Below, piece by piece: positions 45,869 to 53,461 of a stretch of DNA of 64,000 bases. Source of the DNA: Pseudothermotoga sp. (GTDB taxonomy: Bacteria > Thermotogota > Thermotogae > Thermotogales > DSM-5069). Position numbers and translations under genes: made by a program. The notes under the pieces are model-generated. The model made no database searches. It was not told where the DNA came from and saw only the letters and a list, made by a program, of their open reading frames with translations. How positions within the stretch are numbered: the stretch's first letter is position 1; each line of letters opens with the position of its first letter. Location of the stretch: assembly GCA_025060105.1 (NCBI GenBank), contig JANXCS010000007.1, positions 52,159 through 116,158 on the forward strand, in the 5' to 3' direction.

Positions 45869-47023
45869 CTAAAAACCGATGCCGAAACCTATCTTAAAAC
45901 ACGTCTTCTTCATTGAAAAATCATAGGCTAGTCCTACAAGAGCAAAGAAGTTCCTGCTGAAGTTGAATCTCACATCTCCAGAAAGAATCACGCTCGATTC
46001 GCTGAACATTCCAACCTTCAAGGTGATCTCGTCGAAATTTACAATGGTACCGAAAGACCATTCGGGCATCTTGAACGTGGCATCCTTCAGATCGATCTTT
46101 ATTGGATACAGACTGGCAAAGAGAGAAAGAAAGTTCGTCAACTTTGAAACGTCCGAAAAACCCAAGACCAGATGAGTCCCTCGATCGTAACTGAATTTCG
46201 CTCCCACCTTCAACCCTTCAGTAACGACGAGTCTTTCCAAACCAACTGAAAACTGCATGGATGGTATCGTAAGATCGGCGCGCATCAAAATTCCGTTCTT
46301 CATCCAAAGAATCAAATTCACCTGACCTTGAAGATTTTCATTGAACATCACCACACCATAGATTTCGCTACGTTCCTTGGTGACATCTTCGAAAAAAAGT
46401 TCAAACATCTCATCGAGGTTGCCAAACGGGTGTACTCCCTCACTAGTCAATGTCGAAACCACACTCGATTTTGCATAGATAGCAACGTGCTGAAATCCTT
46501 CATCTTTTTTGAAAGTCACGACACCTATCGGGGTAAAAGCGTCCTTCTTCACCATGATTTCATCTTCAAACTGCGTTGGGCCATAGGGATCTGCCATCGA
46601 AATTTTCGTCACAACGCTCTCCTCGAGGATCTTCAAAGGTATGAGTTCGAATTTCAAACCCTTTCCAGTTCGGACACCTGTGAGAAGTGATAATTCCTCA
46701 TTTGTCATCGTTACAGTTGCCTTCCTATTCAAGATCGTGGAAAGCCAAGGCCTTGTGGATGATCTACTTTTTTCCATCTTCTGACCAGCCTCAAAGCTCA
46801 TTCGAACGAACGGCAATGCGACGTTCAGTTCCATTTCTTTTGGAAGGTAATTGATCGAAAAAAGCTCGCCATTCTTGGGAAACTTGGCTTCAATTTCCTT
46901 CAGACCAAGCTTTGTCACCGTTTCTCGATTGAGCTGTACAAATTCGAACTGGTAGATGACAATCTCGACCGCCACAGAAAGAACACAAAAAAACAGTGAC
47001 AGGATCAAGACGATCTTTCTCAT
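45869..47023 (-). CDS. Exported protein with putative outer-membrane beta-barrel C-terminus
   Basis: The 384-aa protein has a signal peptide (MRKIVLILSLFFCVLSVAVE). I do not recognise the family. The second half is rich in alternating hydrophobic/polar strands (QFSVGLERLVVTEGLKVGAKFSYDRGTHLVLGF and so on) and the chain ends FKIGFGIGF, a terminal phenylalanine typical of outer-membrane barrels. It follows the secretin gene by 13 bp and is last in the operon. It could be a barrel partner or a product of the secretin system. Confidence 0.65.
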   Translation of the reverse strand: MRKIVLILSLFFCVLSVAVEIVIYQFEFVQLNRETVTKLGLKEIEAKFPKNGELFSINYLPKEMELNVALPFVRMSFEAGQKMEKSRSSTRPWLSTILNRKATVTMTNEELSLLTGVRTGKGLKFELIPLKILEESVVTKISMADPYGPTQFEDEIMVKKDAFTPIGVVTFKKDEGFQHVAIYAKSSVVSTLTSEGVHPFGNLDEMFELFFEDVTKERSEIYGVVMFNENLQGQVNLILWMKNGILMRADLTIPSMQFSVGLERLVVTEGLKVGAKFSYDRGTHLVLGFSDVSKLTNFLSLFASLYPIKIDLKDATFKMPEWSFGTIVNFDEITLKVGMFSESSVILSGDVRFNFSRNFFALVGLAYDFSMKKTCFKIGFGIGF

Positions 47024-47036
47024 AAGAATGCTCCTT

Positions 47037-48197
47037 TCAGAGTTTCTCGACGCTCAAAAATATCACCAGTTCTCGCTGTGCGGACGAGTCAGATTTCGTT
47101 CCGAACAGATATCTGAGCAGAGGTATTCTCGACAACAGAGGTAAACCAGAGCTAGTTTGAGAGTCACTCTCCACTGTGAGTCCGCTCACTGCCACGGTTT
47201 GGCCACTTCTGATGATGACGGTTGTTGACATTTCGTTTCTCTTCGTTGAAAGTGTGCGCGTTGTACGCCCATTAGAAAAGTAACTGACACTCGGTGTGAG
47301 CGAAACTTCAATCTCGTTTTCACCCACAGTTCTTGCGACGATGTCCAAACCGATGCCCACATCGACTGTTTGTATTGTTGCGGCTGCGCCTTCCGGCTGA
47401 ACAATTATGATTTCTCGTTGACCAACAAATAACTTTGCTGGTTTACTCTCTTTCACTATGATCCATGGATTGGCTTTTATCTTCGCTTGACGTTGTTCTT
47501 CGAGTGCCACTATCTTCGCCACGATCGTTCCAAAAACGTCGGTCTGTACGGCGAGTGAACCTGAGACCAGACCAACTATGGTTTGCCAGTTTTCATTGAG
47601 CTGTTGATCCGCTCCAAAAGTGTAACCGAGCTCTTCTAATCCGAGCTCTGAGAGTTTATCCTTCGAGATCTCTGTGACCAGAACACAGATTTTTATCTGA
47701 GCTGGGGGAACATCTATTTCTCTGAGTATTTTTTCGAAGTTCTGTACAATTTCAGCCGGTGCGGTTATGCTGATCTGATTCGTTTCTTTGTCAGATTTCA
47801 AAAAAGGTTCGTAAATAGTTGGTATCAAACTCATCACTGAATCTATACTCAGATACTTCGGCTTATACGTCTTCGTTTGGGCGATGTGTCTGAAAGCAGG
47901 ATTCTTTGGATCGGCTGAACCGACGAAGTAAAAACCTTCCATCTTTATGTAAATGTATCCACCTGGCATGAGCACCATTTTGAGCGCTTGTTCCAATGGA
48001 ACGTCTCTCAACTCAATGGTCACAAATCCAGAAATAGTCATGTCTGGGATTATCGGCACACCGGTCTGTGCGGAGATGTCAGCCAAAACGTCAAGAATGT
48101 ACGCATCTTGGAAAATATTCGTCACCAACGGTTCTTGTTGAAAGAAACACACGATCGTACTCGTTAAGAAAATGAGCATCACTATTGATCTTTTCAT
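47037..48197 (-). CDS. Minimal secretin (GspD/PilQ family)
   Basis: The 386-aa protein has a signal peptide. Its N0/STN-like domain (about 28-92) includes ILDVLADISAQTGVPIIPDMTISGFVTIELRDVPLEQALKMVL. A secretin N domain follows (about 105-170, KYLSIDSVMSLI...FEKILREIDVPP). The secretin pore domain ends VAVSGL, GLPLLSRIPLLRYLFG and RELVIFLSV. At 386 aa it is much shorter than GspD (600-700 aa) and has no pilotin-binding tail. No ATPase, platform or pseudopilin gene is nearby, so it is not part of a complete type II or pilus operon here. ATG 48197 overlaps the upstream gene end. Confidence 0.87.
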   Translation of the reverse strand: MKRSIVMLIFLTSTIVCFFQQEPLVTNIFQDAYILDVLADISAQTGVPIIPDMTISGFVTIELRDVPLEQALKMVLMPGGYIYIKMEGFYFVGSADPKNPAFRHIAQTKTYKPKYLSIDSVMSLIPTIYEPFLKSDKETNQISITAPAEIVQNFEKILREIDVPPAQIKICVLVTEISKDKLSELGLEELGYTFGADQQLNENWQTIVGLVSGSLAVQTDVFGTIVAKIVALEEQRQAKIKANPWIIVKESKPAKLFVGQREIIIVQPEGAAATIQTVDVGIGLDIVARTVGENEIEVSLTPSVSYFSNGRTTRTLSTKRNEMSTTVIIRSGQTVAVSGLTVESDSQTSSGLPLLSRIPLLRYLFGTKSDSSAQRELVIFLSVEKL

Positions 48198-48199
48198 AC

Positions 48200-49813
48200 T
48201 CACTCGCCCCTTTCTATTCTTATCTTCTGCTTACCGATCACTTGTTGCCCTTTTTCAGATTCCAACCTAACGATCAATTCATAGTCTCCACTTTTCAAAT
48301 CGGCTTCCAAAACGACCATGAAAAGTCTTTGCGTACCTGGCAGTATGGGATTTTCCTCCTTGTAAGAAGCACTGATGAGCCTTTCTGTGGTCTCAGGCAG
48401 TATAACGCCGTTCTCTTCGCGCTGTGGTAATACCCTCTCAAGGCCGAGGACTATCGAAGGCAATACATGAACATTGCCCTCGTTTTTCACCAGCAAATCG
48501 ACCCCTAGACCTTGTTCAGTCGGTGCGATGCGTGCAAACTGCACGGAGTACTTCTCGATCATTTCCTCATCTTTCCCAACGAACACGAGCAAGTTAGTGC
48601 CCTGTTCACTTCTGAGATTTTCTGTAACCGCGGTGAACAAAACATCGAAGTAGTAACCTCCATTGACATCCTTTGGAGGCCTTGCACTGATCCTCACCTT
48701 TCTGCTTTGATTCGGCTTCAATTGGAAAGAATTCGGACTGATCTCTATCCAAGTTGGAACTTGACCTCTTTGTTCCACAGGGATCAGCTCGCCTGCAGTG
48801 TCGTAAACGAGAGGATAGATCGATCCCGACACATTGATAGTTTCCTTTCCCCTGTTGAAGATCTCAACCGTGACACTTCGAAACGCAGATGGTAAACACT
48901 TCAATTCAACGTTGCTTGGCTCAACAAAGATCATTGGTGCTCCAGATTGTTTTTGAATCTGTGAGACAATTTCGGTTTCGGCAACGTTCAACTCCGTTTC
49001 CAAAACAGCAGGCCTGTAGCCACCGTAATTGATGATCACCTTCGCAGAGTATGTACCTGGTGGGAACTGTCTGCTCGTTATACTCCTCAGTTCAACCTCG
49101 GCTTCTGGTAGAATATTTCCACTGCCAAGCGGAAACTTAGCCAAAGTCTTTCCATCCTTCGTCTTGATGGTCAGTTCTCCAGACGCTTGCACGTGTATGT
49201 TACCCCTGTTGATCACAGTGACGATGAAAACGTTCGCATCGTCTCCTATGGCTTTCCTCACCTCGGCCAGCGAAGCTATTTCGCCGATCTTTTTCATAGT
49301 CAAATCGGCTGCGTACAGTTCCATCTTCCTTCTGGTTCCATCAACGTTCAGTTCCACGAAACTCGCTATTTGATAATCCACCATGAGGCCAAATCCCACG
49401 GCATCTTCCATCCCAGTGAGCTCCTCTTTATTCGCAAGGAATTTGAGCACGATCGCCGCATACCTTCCCCCCGTTACTCCACGTGGAACGTTTATCTGCA
49501 GATCGACTTTTCCCGTTCTTTTAGGTTGAATGCTCAAACGTGTCGGCTTAACAGTTATCCATTTGGCAGCCGAATAATCCGTCGAACCGGCCGGTACGAC
49601 CACATAACCGCCCTCTCTATTCTGCACGACATCCGCAACGAACACTTCGAAGTTCAGAGTTTCGAAGTCATCCGCATTGTCCACGTAGATCGATGCGGTG
49701 ACCCTGTCGCCCTGCGAAACAGTTTTGCTCAGCAAAATTGGATCCACACGAACGTTGAAAGCAAAAATCGCCACGCTCAGTAAAAATATCAACCAAACTG
49801 TTCTTTTTCTCAT
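48200..49813 (-). CDS. Large exported protein with PapD/WxL-interacting-like and immunoglobulin-like domains
   Basis: The 537-aa protein has a signal peptide (MRKRTVWLIFLLSVAIFAF). The first part (about 25-290) resembles exported beta-sandwich proteins with VPRGVTGGRYAAIVLKF. The second part (about 310-410) has the pattern VEPSNVELKC...RSVTVEIFNRGKETINVSG, TWIEISPNSFQLKPNQSRKVRISARPP and GGYYFDVLF. That pattern is shared by fimbrial chaperones and WxL-interacting DUF916-type proteins. A third domain ends the chain. A periplasmic chaperone or scaffold for the two paralogous exported proteins upstream is the best reading; I cannot name a family. ATG 49813 follows GGGGTGAGG. Confidence 0.65.
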   Translation of the reverse strand: MRKRTVWLIFLLSVAIFAFNVRVDPILLSKTVSQGDRVTASIYVDNADDFETLNFEVFVADVVQNREGGYVVVPAGSTDYSAAKWITVKPTRLSIQPKRTGKVDLQINVPRGVTGGRYAAIVLKFLANKEELTGMEDAVGFGLMVDYQIASFVELNVDGTRRKMELYAADLTMKKIGEIASLAEVRKAIGDDANVFIVTVINRGNIHVQASGELTIKTKDGKTLAKFPLGSGNILPEAEVELRSITSRQFPPGTYSAKVIINYGGYRPAVLETELNVAETEIVSQIQKQSGAPMIFVEPSNVELKCLPSAFRSVTVEIFNRGKETINVSGSIYPLVYDTAGELIPVEQRGQVPTWIEISPNSFQLKPNQSRKVRISARPPKDVNGGYYFDVLFTAVTENLRSEQGTNLLVFVGKDEEMIEKYSVQFARIAPTEQGLGVDLLVKNEGNVHVLPSIVLGLERVLPQREENGVILPETTERLISASYKEENPILPGTQRLFMVVLEADLKSGDYELIVRLESEKGQQVIGKQKIRIERGE

Positions 49814-49841
49814 CTTCCTCACCCCTGTTTTGAAATCTGAA

Positions 49842-49867
49842 AAAGCGAGGGATCTCTCCCCCGCTTT
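49842..49867 (-). terminator. Intercistronic hairpin inside the secretin operon
   Basis: On the minus strand AAAGCG...CGCTTT with an inner GGG/CCC forms a hairpin followed by a short T stretch (CGCTTTTTC). It separates the second exported-protein gene from the chaperone-like gene and may lower downstream expression. Confidence 0.6.
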
Positions 49868-49912
49868 CACGTGATCCAAAGCTTTAATCCTTCCGAACCT
49901 TCGATCGATTCA

Positions 49913-50605
49913 TTATTGTTGAGGTATCTGCGTGTAATTGTAATTTGGTTTGAAAAATCCCGTCGCTGGGTCTATCCATGGTTTGATCCTTTGAAGTGTG
50001 AGTATAACTTGTCCGGAAGTTTTGTAAGTGGACGCTGAGTTGCACTCTGCAACGAATATTTTGCTCCACAGTTTGGTCTCATAGCCGTAATGCAACTGGT
50101 TGCTGTCTGGAATAGTGAAACTGAAACTTCCGAGCGCAGATGCTGGTACAAACTGGACGTTTTGATTGCTCGAGCCAAAACCTACCCACAGATCGATGAA
50201 ATCCTTCACGGTTGTGTAAGGGCCTTGGTAAGTCGGGCTGGCCAATCCAGTGAACGAAACCATAACTTCTCCGTTGCTGGCGATCTTAGCAGTTATGCAA
50301 TCAGTCAAGTAAGTTCCAGGTTTTCTAACATACCAAGCCCACTTTGTTCCTGTCAAATTGAACTCGATCCACTGAGCAACTTGAACCTCAACTTCAGCAT
50401 CGATTCTCCATTCTTGCTTATTGCAAGCTCCGCTCGCTCCACCCAACGCGAATGCCCACGCATCGGCCTGTACATCCTCTGGCCCATCGCTGATGGAAAC
50501 CCATTGTCCGTCGACCCATTTCCACACTTCCAATTGTTGAGCTGAAAAAGCTGTGAAGGCGAAAATCATCAACATGGCTCCAACGATCAGTAGTACCTTC
50601 CTCAT
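49913..50605 (-). CDS. Exported beta-rich protein B of the secretin operon (single repeat)
   Basis: The 230-aa protein has a signal peptide (MRKVLLIVGAMLMIFAFTAFSA). It has one copy of a domain shared with the preceding gene: N-terminal LEVWKWVDGQWVSISDG, core WAWYVRKPGTY (about 89-99), and C-terminal GQVILTLQRIKPWI. It has four cysteines in the mature part. I do not recognise a named family; it looks like a structural or secreted substrate protein. ATG 50605 follows GAGGAGGG. A hairpin lies downstream, so it may be made in excess over the later genes. Confidence 0.7.
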   Translation of the reverse strand: MRKVLLIVGAMLMIFAFTAFSAQQLEVWKWVDGQWVSISDGPEDVQADAWAFALGGASGACNKQEWRIDAEVEVQVAQWIEFNLTGTKWAWYVRKPGTYLTDCITAKIASNGEVMVSFTGLASPTYQGPYTTVKDFIDLWVGFGSSNQNVQFVPASALGSFSFTIPDSNQLHYGYETKLWSKIFVAECNSASTYKTSGQVILTLQRIKPWIDPATGFFKPNYNYTQIPQQ

Positions 50606-50650
50606 AACTTTCCCTCCTCTTTCCTTTCGGTTTGAAACTTTCACACCATC

Positions 50651-51715
50651 TCAACGTTTTTCGATATAGTTTTCAACCGCTTGGAGTGTGAACGTTATCG
50701 TGGCCGTGTTTCTGTAGGTTCCAGCTTGTTGATCGTTGATCTGGATCCTGTGTAAAAGATTCAGCATTTGTCCATTCTGCAGTGTGTACGAGATATTGTT
50801 CAGCTCCGGTGCGTTTAACCAAGTTTTTATGTTTCCAAGCTCATCGGTGAACGAATAACTCACGGGTAATTTTCCCTCTCCACCTCCTTCCAGAGAAAGA
50901 TGATCAAAATTGGAGAAAGTGATAACGACAGGATGGCTACTTTTAACGATCGTCGCGTTGAGAAACTTTGCGACGTAATCTCCAGGTTTTTTCACATACC
51001 AATTCACCTTTCCTCCGGACACTTCTATGCACATTTGATCAACCTTTTCATTTCCACTCCAAGCAGTTTCCTTTCTCGTTCCTTTCATCACTTCGAGGTG
51101 TAAAAGAACGTACAACGTTTTTACGGCTTGCAACGAAGAAAAAGTTACTTCGTAATTTCCTTGATTCGTTGCAGGTGAATAGCTCTGCTTGTACGGAAAC
51201 TGTCCAGGTGCAAGATCAACGTTGGTCAAATTCGTTGGCTCTTCACTCAGAACGTTCATGTGCGATACAGTGGCGAGCCAACCATCGAACAAGCTAAAGC
51301 TCACCTTCAGCATCCCATTTTGACTTTTTATGGTGGTTTGTCCAACCTTCTCAGTTTGGCCCGCTAAGATTTCGTAATCTCTCTGCACGCCGTCGAGGGG
51401 ATAAACGGAGTAGTAGTACCACTTGGTGTTGTTCGTCGACGCTTTAATGGTCAACAACTGCGAACTGAACTGAGGCTCAGTTGGGGGGCGAAGAATTATC
51501 GAACCAACGATCGGGAAGGATCCACCGACGTTGGAAAACACATCTAAAGATGGCATCTGAACAATGATTTCTGATTCATCCCCATCCACTCGTTTCCAAA
51601 GGCCCGTGGCAGGATCGTATCTGTAAACCACTGGCAATTGGCCAAGCAAAATTGAAGAAACGAACACTAATATAAACAAGACTGAGCATGAAATCTTCCT
51701 CGACCATTCGCCCAT
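50651..51715 (-). CDS. Exported beta-rich protein A of the secretin operon (two repeats)
   Basis: The 354-aa protein has a signal peptide (residues about 6-26). An N-terminal VVYRYDPATGLWKRVDGDES matches the start of protein B. Two related domains follow: the first around NNTKWYYYSVYPLDG and the second around VNWYVKKPGDY (about 237-247). The chain ends ATITFTLQAVENYI, aligned with the end of protein B. Gene A therefore looks like a tandem duplication of the domain found once in B. The function is unknown; fibre, surface-layer or exported substrate roles are possible. ATG 51715 follows AGAAGGGTGAGG. Confidence 0.68.
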   Translation of the reverse strand: MGEWSRKISCSVLFILVFVSSILLGQLPVVYRYDPATGLWKRVDGDESEIIVQMPSLDVFSNVGGSFPIVGSIILRPPTEPQFSSQLLTIKASTNNTKWYYYSVYPLDGVQRDYEILAGQTEKVGQTTIKSQNGMLKVSFSLFDGWLATVSHMNVLSEEPTNLTNVDLAPGQFPYKQSYSPATNQGNYEVTFSSLQAVKTLYVLLHLEVMKGTRKETAWSGNEKVDQMCIEVSGGKVNWYVKKPGDYVAKFLNATIVKSSHPVVITFSNFDHLSLEGGGEGKLPVSYSFTDELGNIKTWLNAPELNNISYTLQNGQMLNLLHRIQINDQQAGTYRNTATITFTLQAVENYIEKR

Positions 51716-51740
51716 GGTTATCCTCACCCTTCTGGGTTAG

Positions 51741-51818
51741 AAGATACTCACTCAACTGAAACTACACTGAAAATTAACTTTTGATCGGCTGAAAATCCAC
51801 TCAAAATTGGCTCAGAAT
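51741..51818 (-). promoter_or_regulatory. Six 11-bp-spaced repeats and -10 box: OmpR/PhoB-type activator array for the secretin operon
   Basis: On the plus strand the octamers CTGAAACT (51756), CTGAAAAT (51767), CTTTTGAT (51778, degenerate), CTGAAAAT (51789), CTCAAAAT (51800) and CTCAGAAT (51811) start exactly 11 bp apart. Direct 7-bp repeats with 11-bp spacing are the hallmark of PhoB/PhoP/OmpR-family sites. On the minus strand the array ends 9 bp upstream of a -10-like TATCTT (51741-51746), the geometry of activator-dependent promoters that lack a -35. Confidence 0.65.
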
Positions 51819-51835
51819 GGAAAAAATGGGGCAGG

Positions 51836-51865
51836 AAAAATGAAGGCGAGCCGTGCTCGCCTTCA
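51836..51865 (-). terminator. Rho-independent terminator of trpB2
   Basis: TGAAGGCGAGC and GCTCGCCTTCA form an 11-bp perfect stem with a 3-nt loop (51841-51865), followed on the minus strand by TTTTT (51836-51840). The trpB2 stop codon is part of the stem. Confidence 0.9.
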
Positions 51866-53134
51866 CGAAACGTAAGCAGTCAAGTCGAACAAACCATGGC
51901 CACTCAGATTGAAAACGATGACTTCCTCTTTCTTTTCTTCCTTCGCTCTGAGGGCTTCTTTTATGGCCCCCGTGATCGCGTAGGAACTTTCTGGTGCTGG
52001 AACTATACCTTCCAGTTTTGCGAACAGTCTTGCAGCATTGAAGACTTCCTCTTGGTCGAACGCCACCGCTTCCACCAAACCTTCCTTCACGAGGCGCGAA
52101 ACGATTGGAGCTGCGCCGTGGTAGCGAAGACCACCTGCGTGTATCTTCGGTGGGATGAAGTCTTTACCGAGCGTGTACATTTTCAAAAGCGGTGTCATAC
52201 CTGCGGTATCCCCATAATCGTAATCGTACACACCTTTTGTGAGCGATGGACATGCGGTAGGCTCACAGGCGATGAGTCTGATATTTTTACCAGCCAGCTT
52301 GTCCGGTACGAACGGCAAGACCGTTCCAGCGAAGTTGGAACCTCCACCATGACAGCCTAAAATCACCGTAGGTTTTTCGTTGAGTATCGATAACTGTTTC
52401 TTGATTTCAAGCCCTATCACAGTTTGATGGAGCAGAACGTGGTTCAAAACGCTACCAAGAGAGTACTTAGTCTGTGGATCCGAAACTGCAACTTCGATCG
52501 CTTCACTGATCGCGATGCCCAAACTTCCTGGCATGTCTCCGTTCTTTTCAAGCAGAGATCTACCGTAGTTCGTCCTGTCACTCGGACTTGGCACCACATC
52601 CCCGCCGAAGAGCTTCATCAAGTACTTGCGCATAGGTTTTTGCTCGTAACTTATCCTCACCATGAACACGTTCACGGCTAGGCCAAACTTGGCACCAGCG
52701 TAACACAGGGCGCTTCCCCACTGTCCCGCGCCGGTTTCTGTCACGAGACGTTTCGTGCCGGAGATTTTGTTGAAATAAGCTTGTGCGAGTGCCGTGTTCG
52801 TTTTGTGACTCCCAGTAGGACTCGCTCCTTCGTACTTGTAATAGATCCGTGCCGGGGTTTGGAGATACTCCTCCAGATAGTTTGCTCTGAACAGTGGTGT
52901 TGGTCTGTAGACTGCGTATTCTCTCAAAACAGGTTCGGGGATCGGAATCTCGCGCTCGTCACTCACTTCCTGTTCAATGAGAGGTTTTGGAAAGATGACT
53001 TCGAGCGCTTGAGGAGAAATGGGTTGTCTCGTTTTTGGATCTAGCGGAGGATCCAATTTGAAAGGCAAATCTGCAAGCACGTTGTACCAATACTTCGGCA
53101 TGTCTTCAACTTTCAAATCCACCCTGATTCTCAC
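51863..53134 (-). CDS. trpB2: Tryptophan synthase beta chain, TrpB2 type
   Basis: TrpB2 condenses indole with serine to tryptophan using PLP. The 423-aa protein is of the longer TrpB2 class, with the N-terminal [23 protein letters not shown] and YRPTPLFRA. The PLP lysine is in GSHKTNTA (Lys111). Other segments are TETGAGQWG and the PLP phosphate site GCHGGGSNF. No trpA is adjacent, as is common for TrpB2, which may salvage indole or use another partner. GTG 53134 lies behind GGAGGTGGG and gives the family N-terminus; TTG 53149 is less likely. Expression is controlled by a tryptophan attenuator directly upstream. Confidence 0.93.
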   Translation of the reverse strand: MRIRVDLKVEDMPKYWYNVLADLPFKLDPPLDPKTRQPISPQALEVIFPKPLIEQEVSDEREIPIPEPVLREYAVYRPTPLFRANYLEEYLQTPARIYYKYEGASPTGSHKTNTALAQAYFNKISGTKRLVTETGAGQWGSALCYAGAKFGLAVNVFMVRISYEQKPMRKYLMKLFGGDVVPSPSDRTNYGRSLLEKNGDMPGSLGIAISEAIEVAVSDPQTKYSLGSVLNHVLLHQTVIGLEIKKQLSILNEKPTVILGCHGGGSNFAGTVLPFVPDKLAGKNIRLIACEPTACPSLTKGVYDYDYGDTAGMTPLLKMYTLGKDFIPPKIHAGGLRYHGAAPIVSRLVKEGLVEAVAFDQEEVFNAARLFAKLEGIVPAPESSYAITGAIKEALRAKEEKKEEVIVFNLSGHGLFDLTAYVS

Positions 53135-53163
53135 GAATCCCACCTCCAATTTTCGGTTTCAAA

Positions 53164-53196
53164 TAAAAAAGGGGCTCTCTTTTTCAAGAGAGCCCC
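53164..53196 (-). terminator. Attenuator terminator in the trpB2 leader
   Basis: On the minus strand GGGGCTCTCT (53187-53196) and AGAGAGCCCC (53171-53180) form a perfect 10-bp stem with a 6-nt loop, followed by TTTTTTATTT. It lies between the leader peptide and trpB2. Its 5' arm shares the GGGG at 53193-53196 with the antiterminator stem, so the two structures exclude each other. Confidence 0.92.
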
Positions 53197-53256
53197 GATT
53201 CGATACGAGGTGAAGGCACGCGGTGCTTACCCCACCGAATCGGGGCAGCACCACCA
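53193..53256 (-). promoter_or_regulatory. Antiterminator and pause hairpin of the trp attenuator
   Basis: The 10-nt CCCCGATTCG (minus strand, 53236-53245) is perfectly complementary to CGAATCGGGG (53193-53202); this is the antiterminator. An alternative hairpin upstream pairs GGTGCT with AGCACC and CCCC with GGGG, within 53224-53256, and covers part of the Trp codon region; this is the protector or 1:2 hairpin. Together with the terminator they form the classical set of alternative structures. Confidence 0.85.
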
Positions 53257-53295
53257 CCAGTTGTTCAGAAGAGAAACACACACGTTTCGATCCAT
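53227..53295 (-). CDS. trpL: trp leader peptide with three consecutive Trp codons
   Basis: The 22-aa reading frame from ATG 53295 to TAA 53227 encodes NNWWWCC near its C-terminus; the three TGG codons occupy 53251-53259. An in-frame TTG at 53313, five bases after GAGGTGA, would add six residues and has the better Shine-Dalgarno. Ribosome stalling at the Trp codons when tryptophan is scarce would free the downstream CCCCGATTCG to form the antiterminator. Completed translation to the stop codon would mask it and allow termination. Confidence 0.88.
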   Translation of the reverse strand: MDRNVCVSLLNNWWWCCPDSVG

Positions 53296-53337
53296 GAACC
53301 TCACAGCTGTCAAAACGTTCACCTCTGGTTTGAGATC

Positions 53338-53366
53338 ATTATAACATTGAAGATCACACTTGTCAA
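53338..53366 (-). promoter_or_regulatory. Consensus promoter of the trpL-trpB2 transcript
   Basis: On the minus strand TTGACA (53361-53366) and TATAAT (53338-53343) are separated by 17 bp, both perfect. Transcription would start near 53331, giving a leader of about 200 nt. Confidence 0.92.
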
Positions 53367-53412
53367 ACTGAAAGTTTACCGTCCGATCGTTTTGGTGTAA
53401 ATCACAAACAAA

Positions 53413-53440
53413 TTGCCTTTCTGTAGATCCGAAGTAGAAT
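53413..53440 (+). promoter_or_regulatory. Possible promoter of uxuA
   Basis: TTGCCT (53413-53418) and TAGAAT (53435-53440) have 16-bp spacing and lie 21 bp before the uxuA start. The divergent trp promoter lies less than 50 bp upstream. Confidence 0.5.
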
Positions 53441-53461
53441 AAAAATCAGAGGTGATCTTAG

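Noticed and set aside
51756..51818. Phased repeats as a small CRISPR-like or satellite array
   Set aside because: The units are 11 bp with degenerate 8-bp cores, far too short for CRISPR, and their placement against a -10 box fits a regulator array.
53171..53259. trpB2 leader as a T-box riboswitch
   Set aside because: I find no T-box sequence (AGGGUGGNACCGCG-like) and there is a clear leader peptide with Trp codons, so ribosome-mediated attenuation explains the region.
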